A stretch of DNA of 64,000 nt from CAJQQK01 sp963696075 (GCA_963696075.1 CAVOJD010000002.1:124001-188000); one strand, 5' to 3'. Positions 19,682 through 28,427 are shown, numbered from the stretch's first letter. The notes: a model not told the origin generated them from the sequence alone. A program made the numbers and translations.

Positions 19682-20977
19682 TCACGCGGTTGCGACAGCC
19701 TCGCCCCGCGCCCGTTTCGGCCGCCCGACCCACCACAGCAAGGTGAGCATCAAGGCGATGTTAAGCAGGTTCCACGCGATGCCGTGAACGAACGCGGCCT
19801 GATACGACCCCGTTACATCGAAGATCAGGCCGGACAGCCACCCCCCGAGCGCCATCCCGAAGATCGTCGCCATGATCACGATGCTGACGCGCGTCCCCGC
19901 CTCCCGCGCCGGGAAATATTCCCGCACGACGACCGCGTAGCTCGGCACGATCCCCCCCTGGGACAGCCCGAAAATGGCCGAGACGATATAAAGCGACATC
20001 AGCCCGTCAAACGGCAGATAGAGCGCCAGCGCCGCGCATTGGAGCACCGACCCGAGGATCACCGTCCGCACGCCCCCGATCCGGTCGGCAATCGCGCCGG
20101 ACGCCAACCGGCTCACAATGCCCGCAGCGAGCATCAGCGAGAGCATTTCCGCCCCCCGCGCGACCCCGAAATCGAGTTCGACGCAATACGCCACGATATG
20201 CACCTGCGGCATCGACATCGCGACGCAACACGCAAGCCCCGCAACCACCAGAATGCCTTGGACGAGCCCGCGCGGCAGCTCGCCATCGAACTTGCGCGCC
20301 GGCCGCCCCGACGCAACCGCGACCCGCTCCTGTTCTTCCTCCGACGGCGCCCGCCGGATCAGCACCAGCGCCAGCGGCAACATCGCCACCATGCACGTCA
20401 CGCCGATGATGAGATAAGCCCGCCGCCAGTCACCCGTCTCGAGCAGTTGGCGCAGAACCATCGGCCAGATCGTCCCCGCCAGATAATTGCCGCTCGCACA
20501 CACCGCGATCGCCATGCCGCGCTGCTTGACGAACCACTGTGAGATGTCGGCCAGCAGCGGCGCAAAGGTTGCTGATGCGCCAACACCGATCAGCAGCCCA
20601 TGAATGATCGCGAATTCCCAGATACTCGTCGAGCGCGCCGCAAAAAAGAACCCGCCCCCGATCAACAGCGCCGCCAGCCCCACCGGCACGAATGCCCCGA
20701 ACCGGTCGACGAGGCGACCGGCAATCAGCCCCCCGATCGCAAACCCTGACATGCACGCGGTATAGGCAAATGACGCATCCGCCCGGCTGACGCCGAAATC
20801 CTTCTCAGCTTCGGGGATGACGACGACAATGCACCAAAGCCCCGCGCCACCGATCGTGGAGAGCAGCAGGCAAATCAACAACCGCCACCACGCATAGCCG
20901 CTATCGATCCGGCTCTTGCGCCGTCGCGCGCGCCCGCGCCTGCCTCTCCCCCCAGATGCCATCGAATGATTTGCCAT
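19682..20977 (-). CDS. MFS transporter, monocarboxylate/OFA-like
   Basis: 431 residues, twelve hydrophobic segments in two bundles with a central basic loop (RRAPSEEEQERVAVASGRPA). Inter-helix motifs GRLVDRFGAFVP and IADRIGGVRT are typical of MFS. The overall pattern (WLILPVV-like first helix followed by EAEKDFGVSRADASFAYT) resembles oxalate:formate antiporter and monocarboxylate permeases. The N-terminus is Arg-rich (GRGRRGRARRRKSR); the start could be the ATG at 20977 or 20962. It lies antisense in the middle of the trp cluster. Substrate unknown. Confidence 0.85.
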   Translation of the reverse strand: MANHSMASGGRGRRGRARRRKSRIDSGYAWWRLLICLLLSTIGGAGLWCIVVVIPEAEKDFGVSRADASFAYTACMSGFAIGGLIAGRLVDRFGAFVPVGLAALLIGGGFFFAARSTSIWEFAIIHGLLIGVGASATFAPLLADISQWFVKQRGMAIAVCASGNYLAGTIWPMVLRQLLETGDWRRAYLIIGVTCMVAMLPLALVLIRRAPSEEEQERVAVASGRPARKFDGELPRGLVQGILVVAGLACCVAMSMPQVHIVAYCVELDFGVARGAEMLSLMLAAGIVSRLASGAIADRIGGVRTVILGSVLQCAALALYLPFDGLMSLYIVSAIFGLSQGGIVPSYAVVVREYFPAREAGTRVSIVIMATIFGMALGGWLSGLIFDVTGSYQAAFVHGIAWNLLNIALMLTLLWWVGRPKRARGEAVATA

Positions 20978-21113
20978 TTTGTCAGGTCGTTTTGGGCATT
21001 GCCCGCAAAACCGCTGCGAGCGCCTGAGATTTGCGCTAAGGATCAGAACGCGCCAAGCTGGCGTTCCTCATACCGCATCCATGAACCCTGTGCCTACGGC
21101 CACGCGAAAGCCC

Positions 21114-21941
21114 ATGAGCGATATCCTCGACAAGATTACCGCCTATAAGCTGCAGGAGATTGCCGACGCGCGCGCCGCCGTCCCCGCAGCCGAACTCGAA
21201 CGCCGCATATCAAATCTGCCCCCGCCGCGCGGCTTTGCCGATCGTATCGCGGACCGTATCTCCGGCGGCGACTACGCCCTGATCGCCGAGATCAAGAAGG
21301 CAAGCCCGTCGAAGGGCCTGATCCGCGCCGATTTCGATCCCCCCGCCCTCGCCCGCGCCTATGAGGCCGGCGGCGCCACCTGCCTCTCCGTTCTCACCGA
21401 CGCCCCCTCCTTCCAGGGCGCACCCGAATATCTGACCGCCGCCCGCAACGCCACCACTTTGCCGGCCCTGCGCAAGGACTTCATGCTCGATACCTACCAG
21501 GTCCTCGAAGCCCGCAGTTGGGGCGCTGATTGCATTCTCATCATTCTCGCCCAGATCGAAGACCAGATCGCCCGCGACCTCGCCTCGGCTGCCCGCGACC
21601 TCGGAATGGACGCGATCGTCGAGGTCCACGACGACGCCGAACTCGACCGCGCCTTGAACCTCGATTGCCGCCTGATCGGCATCAACAACCGCAACCTGCG
21701 CACCTTCGAGACCACCTTGGAAACCACCGAGCGCCTCGCCCCGCGCGTGCCCGCAGACCGCATCGCCATCGGTGAAAGCGGCATCGCGCACCACCGCGAT
21801 CTCGACCGTCTTGCAGCCGTCAACGTCAAAACCTTTCTCGTCGGCGAGAGCCTGATGCGCAACGACGACGTCACTGCCGCAACCCACCGCCTGCTGACCG
21901 GCGCCGACCGCCCGGCCGCCGCCGCCTCCGAGGCGCATTGA
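21114..21941 (+). CDS. trpC: Indole-3-glycerol-phosphate synthase
   Basis: 275 residues, a TIM barrel that closes the indole ring in tryptophan synthesis. Catalytic Lys in AEIKKASPSKG, second Lys in ALRKDFM, IGINNRNLRTF and IGESGI are visible. The ATG at 21114 starts at MSDILDKI, the usual N-terminus. Because the MFS gene is inserted before it on the other strand, trpC needs its own promoter within 20978-21113. Its stop overlaps the start region of moaC, so the two are translationally coupled. Confidence 0.95.
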   Translation: MSDILDKITAYKLQEIADARAAVPAAELERRISNLPPPRGFADRIADRISGGDYALIAEIKKASPSKGLIRADFDPPALARAYEAGGATCLSVLTDAPSFQGAPEYLTAARNATTLPALRKDFMLDTYQVLEARSWGADCILIILAQIEDQIARDLASAARDLGMDAIVEVHDDAELDRALNLDCRLIGINNRNLRTFETTLETTERLAPRVPADRIAIGESGIAHHRDLDRLAAVNVKTFLVGESLMRNDDVTAATHRLLTGADRPAAAASEAH

Positions 21942-21946
21942 CCGCC

Positions 21947-22432
21947 ATGGCCGACAAACTCTCCCATATCAACGACCGCGGCGAGGCCCACATGGTCGAC
22001 GTCGGCGAAAAGGCGGAAACCACCCGCCAGGCAATCGCCGAGGGCATCATCCGGATGGCGCCGGAAACCTTCCGCCTCATCGCCGATGAAGCAGCCCCTA
22101 AGGGTGACGTCATCGCCACCGCCCGCATCGCCGGCATCATGGCCGTGAAGCGCACCCATGAACTGATCCCGCTCTGCCACCCCCTCGCCGTCACCAAGGC
22201 GACTGTCGACTTCGAACCGCTCGATGATGAAACCGGCATCAGGGTCGTCACCACCGTCCGCGTCAAAGGCCAGACTGGTGTCGAAATGGAAGCGCTGACC
22301 GGCACCTCCGTCGCCTGCCTGACGCTCTATGACATGCTGAAGGCTGCCGACAAGGCGATGACGATCTCCGGCATCCGCCTGATCGAGAAAACCGGGGGCC
22401 GTTCAGGCACCTACAAGGCCCAATCCACCTGA
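21947..22432 (+). CDS. moaC: Cyclic pyranopterin monophosphate synthase
   Basis: 161 residues. MoaC forms cyclic pyranopterin monophosphate in molybdenum-cofactor synthesis. Conserved MVDVGEKAETTR, AGIMAVKRTHELIPLCHPL, GVEMEALTGTSVACLTLYDM (catalytic region) and KTGGRSG are all intact. The ATG at 21947 is preferred; a TTG at 21938 overlapping the trpC stop is possible. Followed by moeA after 35 bases: the trpC-moaC-moeA order is typical of rhizobia. Confidence 0.96.
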   Translation: MADKLSHINDRGEAHMVDVGEKAETTRQAIAEGIIRMAPETFRLIADEAAPKGDVIATARIAGIMAVKRTHELIPLCHPLAVTKATVDFEPLDDETGIRVVTTVRVKGQTGVEMEALTGTSVACLTLYDMLKAADKAMTISGIRLIEKTGGRSGTYKAQST

Positions 22433-22467
22433 TCACGATCCGCCATGAGCGATGAGGCCCTTCACCC

Positions 22468-23688
22468 ATGACCCGCGTGCCACTCCTCGCCGTCGCAGAG
22501 GCCCGTCAGCGCATTCTGTCCGGCGCCGAATTGACCGCCATCGAGCCGGTCGATCTTCTGGCAGCCGATGGCCGCGTCCTCGCCGAACCGCTTGTCGCCC
22601 AACGCACCCAGCCCCCCTTCGACGTCTCCGCCATGGACGGCTTCGCGGTCCGCAACACCGACATCGCGACCCTGCCCGCCGCCCTGCGCCTGATTGGCGA
22701 AGCCGCCGCCGGCCATCGTTACACAGGCCACGTCAGCCAGGGTGAAGCTGTCCGCATTTTTACCGGCGCCCCCGTCCCCCCCGGTGCCGATGCCATCGTC
22801 ATCCAGGAAAACACCGAGTTCGATGACGCGACCGTTCGCATCCTCACGGGCACGCCTGAGGCCGGCCACATCCGCCCGACCGGCTTCGACTTCACCGAAG
22901 GCCAGACCTTCTTTCAGCCAGCCCACCGCCTCAACGCCCGCGACATCACGCTGGCCGCCGCCCTCGGCCATGCCCGCCTGCCGGTCCGTCGCAAACCGAC
23001 CGTCGCCCTGATCGCCACCGGCGACGAACTCGTCCTTCCCGGCGAGCCGACCGGCCCCGACCAGATCGTCTGCTCGAACCCCTTCGGCATCGCCGCCATG
23101 ATCCAACGTGCCGGCGGACAGCCGAATTTCATCGGCATCGCCCGCGACGACCGCGCCGATCTGGCCGCCAAGGTCGAAAGCGCCAGGGGCGCCGACATCC
23201 TCACCTTCATCGGCGGCGCCTCTGTCGGCGACCATGACCTTGTCGGCCCGGTCCTCGAGAGCCTCGGCATGCGCCTCGATTTCTGGCGGATCGGCATGCG
23301 CCCTGGAAAACCTTTGATGTATGGCCGCCTCGGCGATCATCATGTTCTGGGGCTGCCGGGCAACCCGGTCTCCTCCATGATCACGACGCGCATCTTCCTG
23401 GTCCCACTGGTCCAGGCAATGCTCGGCCTCACCGATGCGATCGCAGCCGACGCCGGCCGCGAGGCCCATCTTGGCATCGACCTCGGCGCCAATGGCCCGC
23501 GCGAACATTACATGCGCGCCATCTCAGAAGCCCGCCCCGACGGCACGCTTGCCGTCACCCCGGTCCACTCCCAGGACAGCTCCCTCCTCGCCCCTCTGTC
23601 CCAGGCCGACACCCTCATCGTCCGCCCCGCGGGCGACCCAGCGAGAGCGGCCGGAGACACGGTGAAGATCCTGCCGCTTGATTTTTGA
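22468..23688 (+). CDS. moeA: Molybdopterin molybdenumtransferase
   Basis: 406 residues. MoeA inserts molybdate into adenylylated molybdopterin. Domain markers: PPFDVSAMDGFAV, IFTGAPVPPGADAIVIQE, ALIATGDELVLPGEP, FIGGASVGDHDL and LGLPGNPVSSM. It closes the trpC-moaC-moeA run. In related genomes lexA follows; here the next gene is a convergent toxin gene after 15 bases. Confidence 0.95.
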   Translation: MTRVPLLAVAEARQRILSGAELTAIEPVDLLAADGRVLAEPLVAQRTQPPFDVSAMDGFAVRNTDIATLPAALRLIGEAAAGHRYTGHVSQGEAVRIFTGAPVPPGADAIVIQENTEFDDATVRILTGTPEAGHIRPTGFDFTEGQTFFQPAHRLNARDITLAAALGHARLPVRRKPTVALIATGDELVLPGEPTGPDQIVCSNPFGIAAMIQRAGGQPNFIGIARDDRADLAAKVESARGADILTFIGGASVGDHDLVGPVLESLGMRLDFWRIGMRPGKPLMYGRLGDHHVLGLPGNPVSSMITTRIFLVPLVQAMLGLTDAIAADAGREAHLGIDLGANGPREHYMRAISEARPDGTLAVTPVHSQDSSLLAPLSQADTLIVRPAGDPARAAGDTVKILPLDF

Positions 23689-23703
23689 GAGCCGGGTGAG
23701 GGG

Positions 23704-23970
23704 TTAGAACAGGTCGGAGTGGGTGCCGGTACGGATGAGCTCGACAGTGTCGTCACTGACCCGATAGATCAGCAGCCAGTCGCGATCAATGTGGCACTCC
23801 CAGTGTCCGGCCCAGTTGCCCGATAGAAGATGGGGTCGTGTCTGCGGTGGAGGCGTACCGTCTTCGGCAATTTGATCAATGACCTCGACAAGGCGCGCTA
23901 GATCAAGCCCCCGCTTTCTCAGGAGCCGAACGTTCCGTCGATATCGCGTCGACTGGACTATCGTCCTCAT
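23704..23970 (-). CDS. yafQ: YafQ-type toxin, RelE/ParE superfamily mRNA interferase
   Basis: 88 residues. It matches YafQ along its length and keeps the residues known to matter in E. coli YafQ: the first His (RPHLLSGNW), His and Asp-Trp in CHIDRDWLLIY, and the terminal GTHSDLF with His and Phe. YafQ cuts mRNA in ribosomes when free of its antitoxin. The start is ATG at 23970 (or the adjacent one at 23973). Its first 68 bases overlap the end of the antitoxin gene in another frame, an unusually long overlap that would couple their translation. Confidence 0.85.
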   Translation of the reverse strand: MRTIVQSTRYRRNVRLLRKRGLDLARLVEVIDQIAEDGTPPPQTRPHLLSGNWAGHWECHIDRDWLLIYRVSDDTVELIRTGTHSDLF

Positions 23971-24232
23971 CATCCGTCTCCGCCAGTGCCGCAGCGATCG
24001 CCTCAGCTGCACTGCTATAGCGCGGCGCATCCGACAAGTCTTCCACCATGGCCGCCCGCGTTTCCGCATTCGGGATCAGCACATCGAACGGCAGCCCGCC
24101 CCGCATCACGAGTTGGCTCCAGAACACGCGCAACGCCTCGCTGGTCGACATCCCCAACCGCTCGAGAATGGCCTCACCCTCAGCTTTCAGCTGAGGGTCT
24201 ATCCGCGCCCTGATGTAGTCGTCACTAGCCAT
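23903..24232 (-). CDS. RelB/DinJ family antitoxin
   Basis: 109 residues. The N-terminal ribbon-helix-helix (YIRARIDPQLKAEGEAILERLGMSTSEALRVF) is the RelB/DinJ DNA-binding domain; SQLVMRGGLPFDVLIPNAETRAAM matches the DinJ linker before the toxin-binding part. The extra acidic/Ala-rich C-terminus (AETDDEDDSPVDA) runs over the toxin start. The ATG at 24232 is preferred to a TTG at 24250. Such antitoxins repress their own promoter, which fits the inverted repeats just upstream. Confidence 0.85.
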   Translation of the reverse strand: MASDDYIRARIDPQLKAEGEAILERLGMSTSEALRVFWSQLVMRGGLPFDVLIPNAETRAAMVEDLSDAPRYSSAAEAIAAALAETDDEDDSPVDAISTERSAPEKAGA

Positions 24233-24242
24233 GATTCGATCC

Positions 24243-24271
24243 GTAGTCAAAAAGTGCTACATTGAGACTAC
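24243..24271 (-). promoter_or_regulatory. Candidate operator of the toxin-antitoxin pair
   Basis: GTAGTC (24243-24248) and its inverse GACTAC (24266-24271) flank a 17-base AT-richer spacer immediately upstream of the antitoxin start. Position and symmetry suit a ribbon-helix-helix repressor; the assignment is inference. Confidence 0.4.
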
Positions 24272-24296
24272 ACGATGAGTACAGGTTCGCTACCAA

Positions 24297-24321
24297 GGCT
24301 GTCAAGCGAGACTTGACAGCC
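24297..24321. other. Perfect 10-bp stem-loop upstream of the toxin-antitoxin pair
   Basis: GGCTGTCAAG, loop CGAGA, CTTGACAGCC. It lies about 65 bases upstream of the antitoxin start, between it and the 100-bp repeats. It may be a second operator or an element insulating the pair from glpX read-through; no T-run follows on either strand. Confidence 0.5.
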
Positions 24322-24369
24322 TGCAAGTGACGTAGCACCAACCTTCATCAGAGAAGCGGTCCAAACCGC

Positions 24370-24667
24370 GACGGCAACGCCGTCCGGGAGCACCGCGACC
24401 CGCACCTCAGGCGCGCCCACGCGCAGGCCCGGCCCGCAGGGCCGGATTAGCCGTGAGCGAAAGAAATCCGACGGCAACGCCGTCCGGGAGCACCGCGACC
24501 CGCGCCTCAGGCGCGCCCTCGCGGAGGCCTGGCCCGCAGGGTCAGATTAGCCGTGAGCGAAAGAACTTCGACGGTAACGCCGTCGGGGAGCGCGACCCGC
24601 GCCTCAGGCGCGCGCCCGCGCAGGTGCCCGGCGATCATCGATCGCCGGAACAGCACCGCGAGCGAAA
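24370..24667. repeat. Three tandem 100-bp palindrome-rich repeats
   Basis: Units begin at 24370, 24470 and 24570, exactly 100 bases apart. Units 1 and 2 are nearly identical; unit 3 is diverged and shortened and merges into the glpX stop. Each unit carries the hairpin GACGGC-AAC-GCCGTC (one wobble in unit 3), a second around GCGCC-TCA-GGCGC (perfect in unit 2) and, in unit 1, CCGGCCC-GCA-GGGCCGG. No coding frame is preserved, since 100 is not a multiple of three. It resembles a REP/BIME-type extragenic cluster. Function unknown. Confidence 0.85.
24628..24648 (-). terminator. 9-bp hairpin after glpX
   Basis: CCGGCGATC, loop ATC, GATCGCCGG, starting 20 bases after the glpX stop on the minus strand. 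It has no T-run, so it may act as a 3' mRNA stabiliser or a factor-assisted terminator. It sits within repeat unit 3 and is absent from units 1 and 2. Confidence 0.45.
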
Positions 24668-25657
24668 TCAGAGCCCGGCGAGTTTGCGGCGGAAATTGCG
24701 GAACGTCGTCTTGACGCGGCGCACGGTTCCCGTGACCGAGCGCATGATGATCGTCTCCGTCTCGGCAAATTCACCGTTGAAGTGAACGCCTTGCAGCAGC
24801 GAGCCGTCGGTCACGCCACTGGCCGAGAAGATCACGTCGCCCTTGGCCATATCCGCGATGCTGTACTTGCGCGCGACATCGGCGCCCATCCGTTCCGCCC
24901 GCGCGCGCTCCTCATCATTGGCCGGCAGCAGCCGGCCCTGCATCTGCCCGCCGGTGCACGCAAGTGCAGCCGCAGCCAGCACGCCTTCCGGCGCGCCGCC
25001 GGAGCCGAGATAGATATCGACGCCGGTCTGCTCCGGGTCCGTCGTCCAGATGACACCGGCAATGTCACCGTCGGAAATCAACTTGGCCGAGGCGCCCGCC
25101 TCGCGGACCGCCGCAATGATGTCGGCATGACGCGGCCGGTCGAGAATGCACGCCGTCACTTCCGAGATCGGCTTGCCGCGGCCTCGGGCGACCGCCTCGA
25201 GGTTCTCCTTCACGGACCGGTCGAGATCAACGCAGCCGTCCGGCAGGCCCGGGCCGACTGCAATCTTGTCCATGTACATATCGGGGGCATGCAGCAGGCC
25301 ACCCTTTTCCGAGATCGCCAGAACGGCCAGCGCGTTCGGCATGGCCTTCGCGCACAGCGACGTACCTTCGAGCGGATCGACCGCAATATCGACTTCCGGT
25401 CCGCTGCCCGTACCAACCTCTTCACCGATGTAGAGCATCGGCGCTTCGTCCATCTCGCCTTCGCCGATCACGACCGTCCCGCGGATATTGATCCGGCCAA
25501 GTTCCTTGCGCATGGCGTCGGTTGCTGCCTGGTCCGCAGCCTTGACGTCACCGCGCCCGTTCAATCTGGCGCACGCAATCGCGGCGGCTTCGGTCACACG
25601 GCCGACTTCCATGACCAACATGCGGCCCAGGCCTTTGCCGATCTCTGCCTCACTCAT
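24668..25657 (-). CDS. glpX: Class II fructose-1,6-bisphosphatase
   Basis: 329 residues, the usual GlpX length. Hydrolyses fructose-1,6-bisphosphate in gluconeogenesis (or sedoheptulose bisphosphate). Motifs: INIRGTVVIGEGEMDEAPML, DIAVDPLEGTSLCAK (metal site), GRGKPISEV, WTTDPEQTGVDIYLGSGGAPEGVLAAAAL and VIFSASGVTDG. It lies downstream of hom as in rhizobia, but recJ, usually next, is absent; repeats and a toxin-antitoxin pair take its place. Confidence 0.95.
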   Translation of the reverse strand: MSEAEIGKGLGRMLVMEVGRVTEAAAIACARLNGRGDVKAADQAATDAMRKELGRINIRGTVVIGEGEMDEAPMLYIGEEVGTGSGPEVDIAVDPLEGTSLCAKAMPNALAVLAISEKGGLLHAPDMYMDKIAVGPGLPDGCVDLDRSVKENLEAVARGRGKPISEVTACILDRPRHADIIAAVREAGASAKLISDGDIAGVIWTTDPEQTGVDIYLGSGGAPEGVLAAAALACTGGQMQGRLLPANDEERARAERMGADVARKYSIADMAKGDVIFSASGVTDGSLLQGVHFNGEFAETETIIMRSVTGTVRRVKTTFRNFRRKLAGL

Positions 25658-25770
25658 ACTGATGTCCCCGGTTGATAATGGCGAACCAGTCCCCTAGCAC
25701 GCCAACATGGTAAATATCCGTCATGAAGCTGGATCGTGGCAAATACGTAAACAGACGAGCTTAACCGCTC

Positions 25771-27111
25771 TCACAACTGCTCGATCCGGATGACCTGCGG
25801 CCGATCTGCAATCTGCCCGTCCGCCTCGATCGCGGCAAGCGCTTCACGGATCGCCTGCTCATTGGTCATATGTGTGATCAACACGACATTCGCGGGCTTG
25901 CCGGTATCGATCTCCGATTCCGGCCGCACCGTCGGCATGCCCGGCGTCGCCCGCGTTTGCCGGCGCTGCACGATGCTCTCGAGTGAGACATTCTGTTCCG
26001 CCATCCGCTTGGCGATCGCCGCCATCGCACCGGGCCGGTCATAAACGGAGAGCCGCAGATAATAGGCGCCCTGGTGACGGCCGAGTTGTGCCCGCTGATA
26101 GGGTTTGAGGTCGCGGGCCGGCGTCATGAACGGCGCCAGACTGCCCCCCCGCGCGACATCCGCGATATCCCCCGCCACCGCCGAGGCCGTTGCATGCGCG
26201 CCCGCCCCCGGTCCAACGAGCAGTACATCGCCGACGAAATCTCCGTCGATCGCAACCCCATTGGTCACCCCCGACACTTGTGCAATCGCGGACCCCTTGG
26301 CCACCATCGCCGGATGCACCCGTTGTTCGATGCCGCTGTCCGTCTTCATGGCAACGCCCAGTAGCTTGATCCGGTAACCCAGATCGTCCGCCGCCTCGAT
26401 ATCGGCCGGCGTAATCCCCTCAATGCCCTCGACGTGCACCTGGTCGAACGCCACTTCCGTCCCGAAGGCCAGCGTGGTGAGCAGGGAGAGCTTGTGTGCG
26501 GTATCAAATCCGCCGACATCGAATGTCGGATCGGCCTCCGCATAGCCCAGCGCCTGCGCATCCTTCAGCACATCCGCGAACGCCAGCCCCTCATCCTGCA
26601 TCCGCGTCAGGATATAGTTGCAGGTGCCGTTGAGAATGCCGTAGATCCGCTTCACCTCGTTGCCGATCAACGCCTCGCGAAGCGCCTTGATCACGGGAAT
26701 GCCGCCGGCCACGGCCGCCTCGAAGGCAAGCGCCACGCCATTCTTCTCCGCCAGTGCGGCAAGCTCGGTGCCGTGATCGGCCAGCAACGCCTTATTCGCC
26801 GTGACGACAGACTTACCCGCCCCCAGCGCCGCCGTGACCGCGTCCCGCGCAACGCCTTCAGACCCGCCGATCAGCTCGACAAACACATCGATGTCGGGCG
26901 ACGTCGCAAGCTCGGCGGCATCATCGAACCATGTGACGTCGTCACCGATTTCGATGTCACGCGCCTTGCCCCGGTCGCGCGCCGAAACACCCGTGACAAC
27001 GAGCTTGGCGCCCAATTGAGCACCCATCCGCTCCCCATGCCGCTCCAGCAGCTGGATCAGTCCACACCCGACGGTGCCAAGCCCCGCCACTCCGAGCCGG
27101 ATCGTCTTCAC
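25771..27111 (-). CDS. hom: Homoserine dehydrogenase
   Basis: 446 residues. NAD(P)H-dependent reduction of aspartate semialdehyde to homoserine, the branch point to threonine and methionine. N-terminal Rossmann motif LGVAGLGTVGCGL, VVTANKALLADHG (catalytic Lys region), GILNGTCNYILT, AEADPTFDVGG and a C-terminal ACT domain (YLRLSVYDRPGAMAAIA) for feedback control by threonine. GTG at 27111 is chosen because AGAGGTG lies just upstream and the conserved part starts there; an ATG at 27150 would add an unrelated 13-residue leader. Confidence 0.94.
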   Translation of the reverse strand: MKTIRLGVAGLGTVGCGLIQLLERHGERMGAQLGAKLVVTGVSARDRGKARDIEIGDDVTWFDDAAELATSPDIDVFVELIGGSEGVARDAVTAALGAGKSVVTANKALLADHGTELAALAEKNGVALAFEAAVAGGIPVIKALREALIGNEVKRIYGILNGTCNYILTRMQDEGLAFADVLKDAQALGYAEADPTFDVGGFDTAHKLSLLTTLAFGTEVAFDQVHVEGIEGITPADIEAADDLGYRIKLLGVAMKTDSGIEQRVHPAMVAKGSAIAQVSGVTNGVAIDGDFVGDVLLVGPGAGAHATASAVAGDIADVARGGSLAPFMTPARDLKPYQRAQLGRHQGAYYLRLSVYDRPGAMAAIAKRMAEQNVSLESIVQRRQTRATPGMPTVRPESEIDTGKPANVVLITHMTNEQAIREALAAIEADGQIADRPQVIRIEQL

Positions 27112-27200
27112 GTAACTCACCTCTTGTCTTTGAAATGACGGCGCGGCCATTTGCCCGCCGCCCGAAAATCGATTGTTACCCCAACCCCGGTGGCCCGCGC

Positions 27201-28427
27201 CTACCCGGCCACGCTTTCGCCATGCCCCACCGAGTTGTGCAGCCCGGTCTGGTCCTCGTTGAGAAACCGGCGAATATTGCGCGCGGCCTGCCGGATACGG
27301 TGTTCATTCTCGACCAGCGCAATCCGCACATAGCCCTCGCCATGTTCGCCGAACCCGACCCCCGGTGACACCGCGACGTCCGCCCGCTCGATCAGGAGTT
27401 TCGAAAAGCCCACGGAGCCGATGGCCTTGAATTTCTCCGGCACCGGCACCCAGGCAAACATCGTCGCAGCCGGCGGCGGCACCGGCCAGCCCGCCCGCCC
27501 GAACGCCTCCACCAGCGTATCCCGGCGGGCGCGGTAGATCTGGCGGATGTCGTCAACACATGCCTGCGGCCCGTTGAGCGCTGCCGCCGCCGCCACCTGC
27601 ACCGGCGTAAACGCGCCGTAGTCGAGGTATGATTTGACCCGCGCCAGCGCCGCGATCAATCGCTCATTGCCAACCGCAAACCCAATCCGCCAGCCCGGCA
27701 TCGAGTACGTCTTCGACAGCGACGTGAACTCCACCGTGATGTCCATCGCCCCGGGAATCTCCAGCACCGATGGCGGCGGCTCCCCGTCGAAATAGATCTC
27801 GGCGTAGGCAAGGTCGGACAGGATGATCAGCCCCTCCTGCTTCGCGAGCTGCACCGCTTCTGCGTAAAACTCACGTGTCGCCGTCAGAGCGGTCGGATTG
27901 GAGGGAAAATTCAGCACCATCGCGATCGGCTTCGGCACGGTGTGCCGGCACGCGCGCGACACCGCCGCCAGGAATTCATCCCCGTTGTTCATCGGCAGGT
28001 GGCGCACCGAGGCGCCTGAAATCAGGAAGCCGAACTCGTGGATCGGATACGTCGGGTTCGGTGTCAGGATGACGTCGCCCGGCGCCGTGATCGCCTGCGC
28101 CATGTTCGCGAAGCCCTCTTTCGAGCCGAGCGTGGCAACAACCTGTGTCTCGGGATCGAGCTTCACCCCGAACCGGCGCGCATAATAGGCAGCCTGTGCC
28201 CGCCTCAACCCTGGAATGCCTTTGGATGCCGAATAGCGATGGACACGCGGCTTGTTGACGGTCTCAACCAGCTTCTCGACGATATGCTGCGGCGTCTGCA
28301 TATCGGGATTGCCCATCCCGAGGTCGATAATATCGGCACCGCCCGCCCGCGCCCGTGCTTTCAGCGCGTTGACTTCCGCGAACACATAAGGAGGAAGGCG
28401 CTTGATGCGATGAAAATCTTCAATCAC
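27201..28427 (-). CDS. Class I/II aminotransferase, LL-diaminopimelate/alanine-aminotransferase-like
   Basis: 408 residues, fold-type I PLP enzyme. Visible: PPYVFAEVNALKARARAGG, DLGMGNPDMQTP, Tyr of RYSASKGIPGLR, SLSKTYSMPGWRIGF with the PLP lysine, and the substrate Arg in GYVRIAL. Family members next to hom in alphaproteobacteria are often annotated LL-diaminopimelate aminotransferase or AlaC/AspC-like; the true amino donor is uncertain. The GTG at 28427, with GAGG five bases upstream, matches the conserved start EDFHRIKRLPPYVF. Separated from hom by 89 bases and likely cotranscribed with it. Confidence 0.88.
   Translation of the reverse strand: MIEDFHRIKRLPPYVFAEVNALKARARAGGADIIDLGMGNPDMQTPQHIVEKLVETVNKPRVHRYSASKGIPGLRRAQAAYYARRFGVKLDPETQVVATLGSKEGFANMAQAITAPGDVILTPNPTYPIHEFGFLISGASVRHLPMNNGDEFLAAVSRACRHTVPKPIAMVLNFPSNPTALTATREFYAEAVQLAKQEGLIILSDLAYAEIYFDGEPPPSVLEIPGAMDITVEFTSLSKTYSMPGWRIGFAVGNERLIAALARVKSYLDYGAFTPVQVAAAAALNGPQACVDDIRQIYRARRDTLVEAFGRAGWPVPPPAATMFAWVPVPEKFKAIGSVGFSKLLIERADVAVSPGVGFGEHGEGYVRIALVENEHRIRQAARNIRRFLNEDQTGLHNSVGHGESVAG

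Noticed and set aside
24370..24667. CRISPR array
   Set aside because: Units are direct, 100 bases long and without variable spacers; no cas genes nearby.
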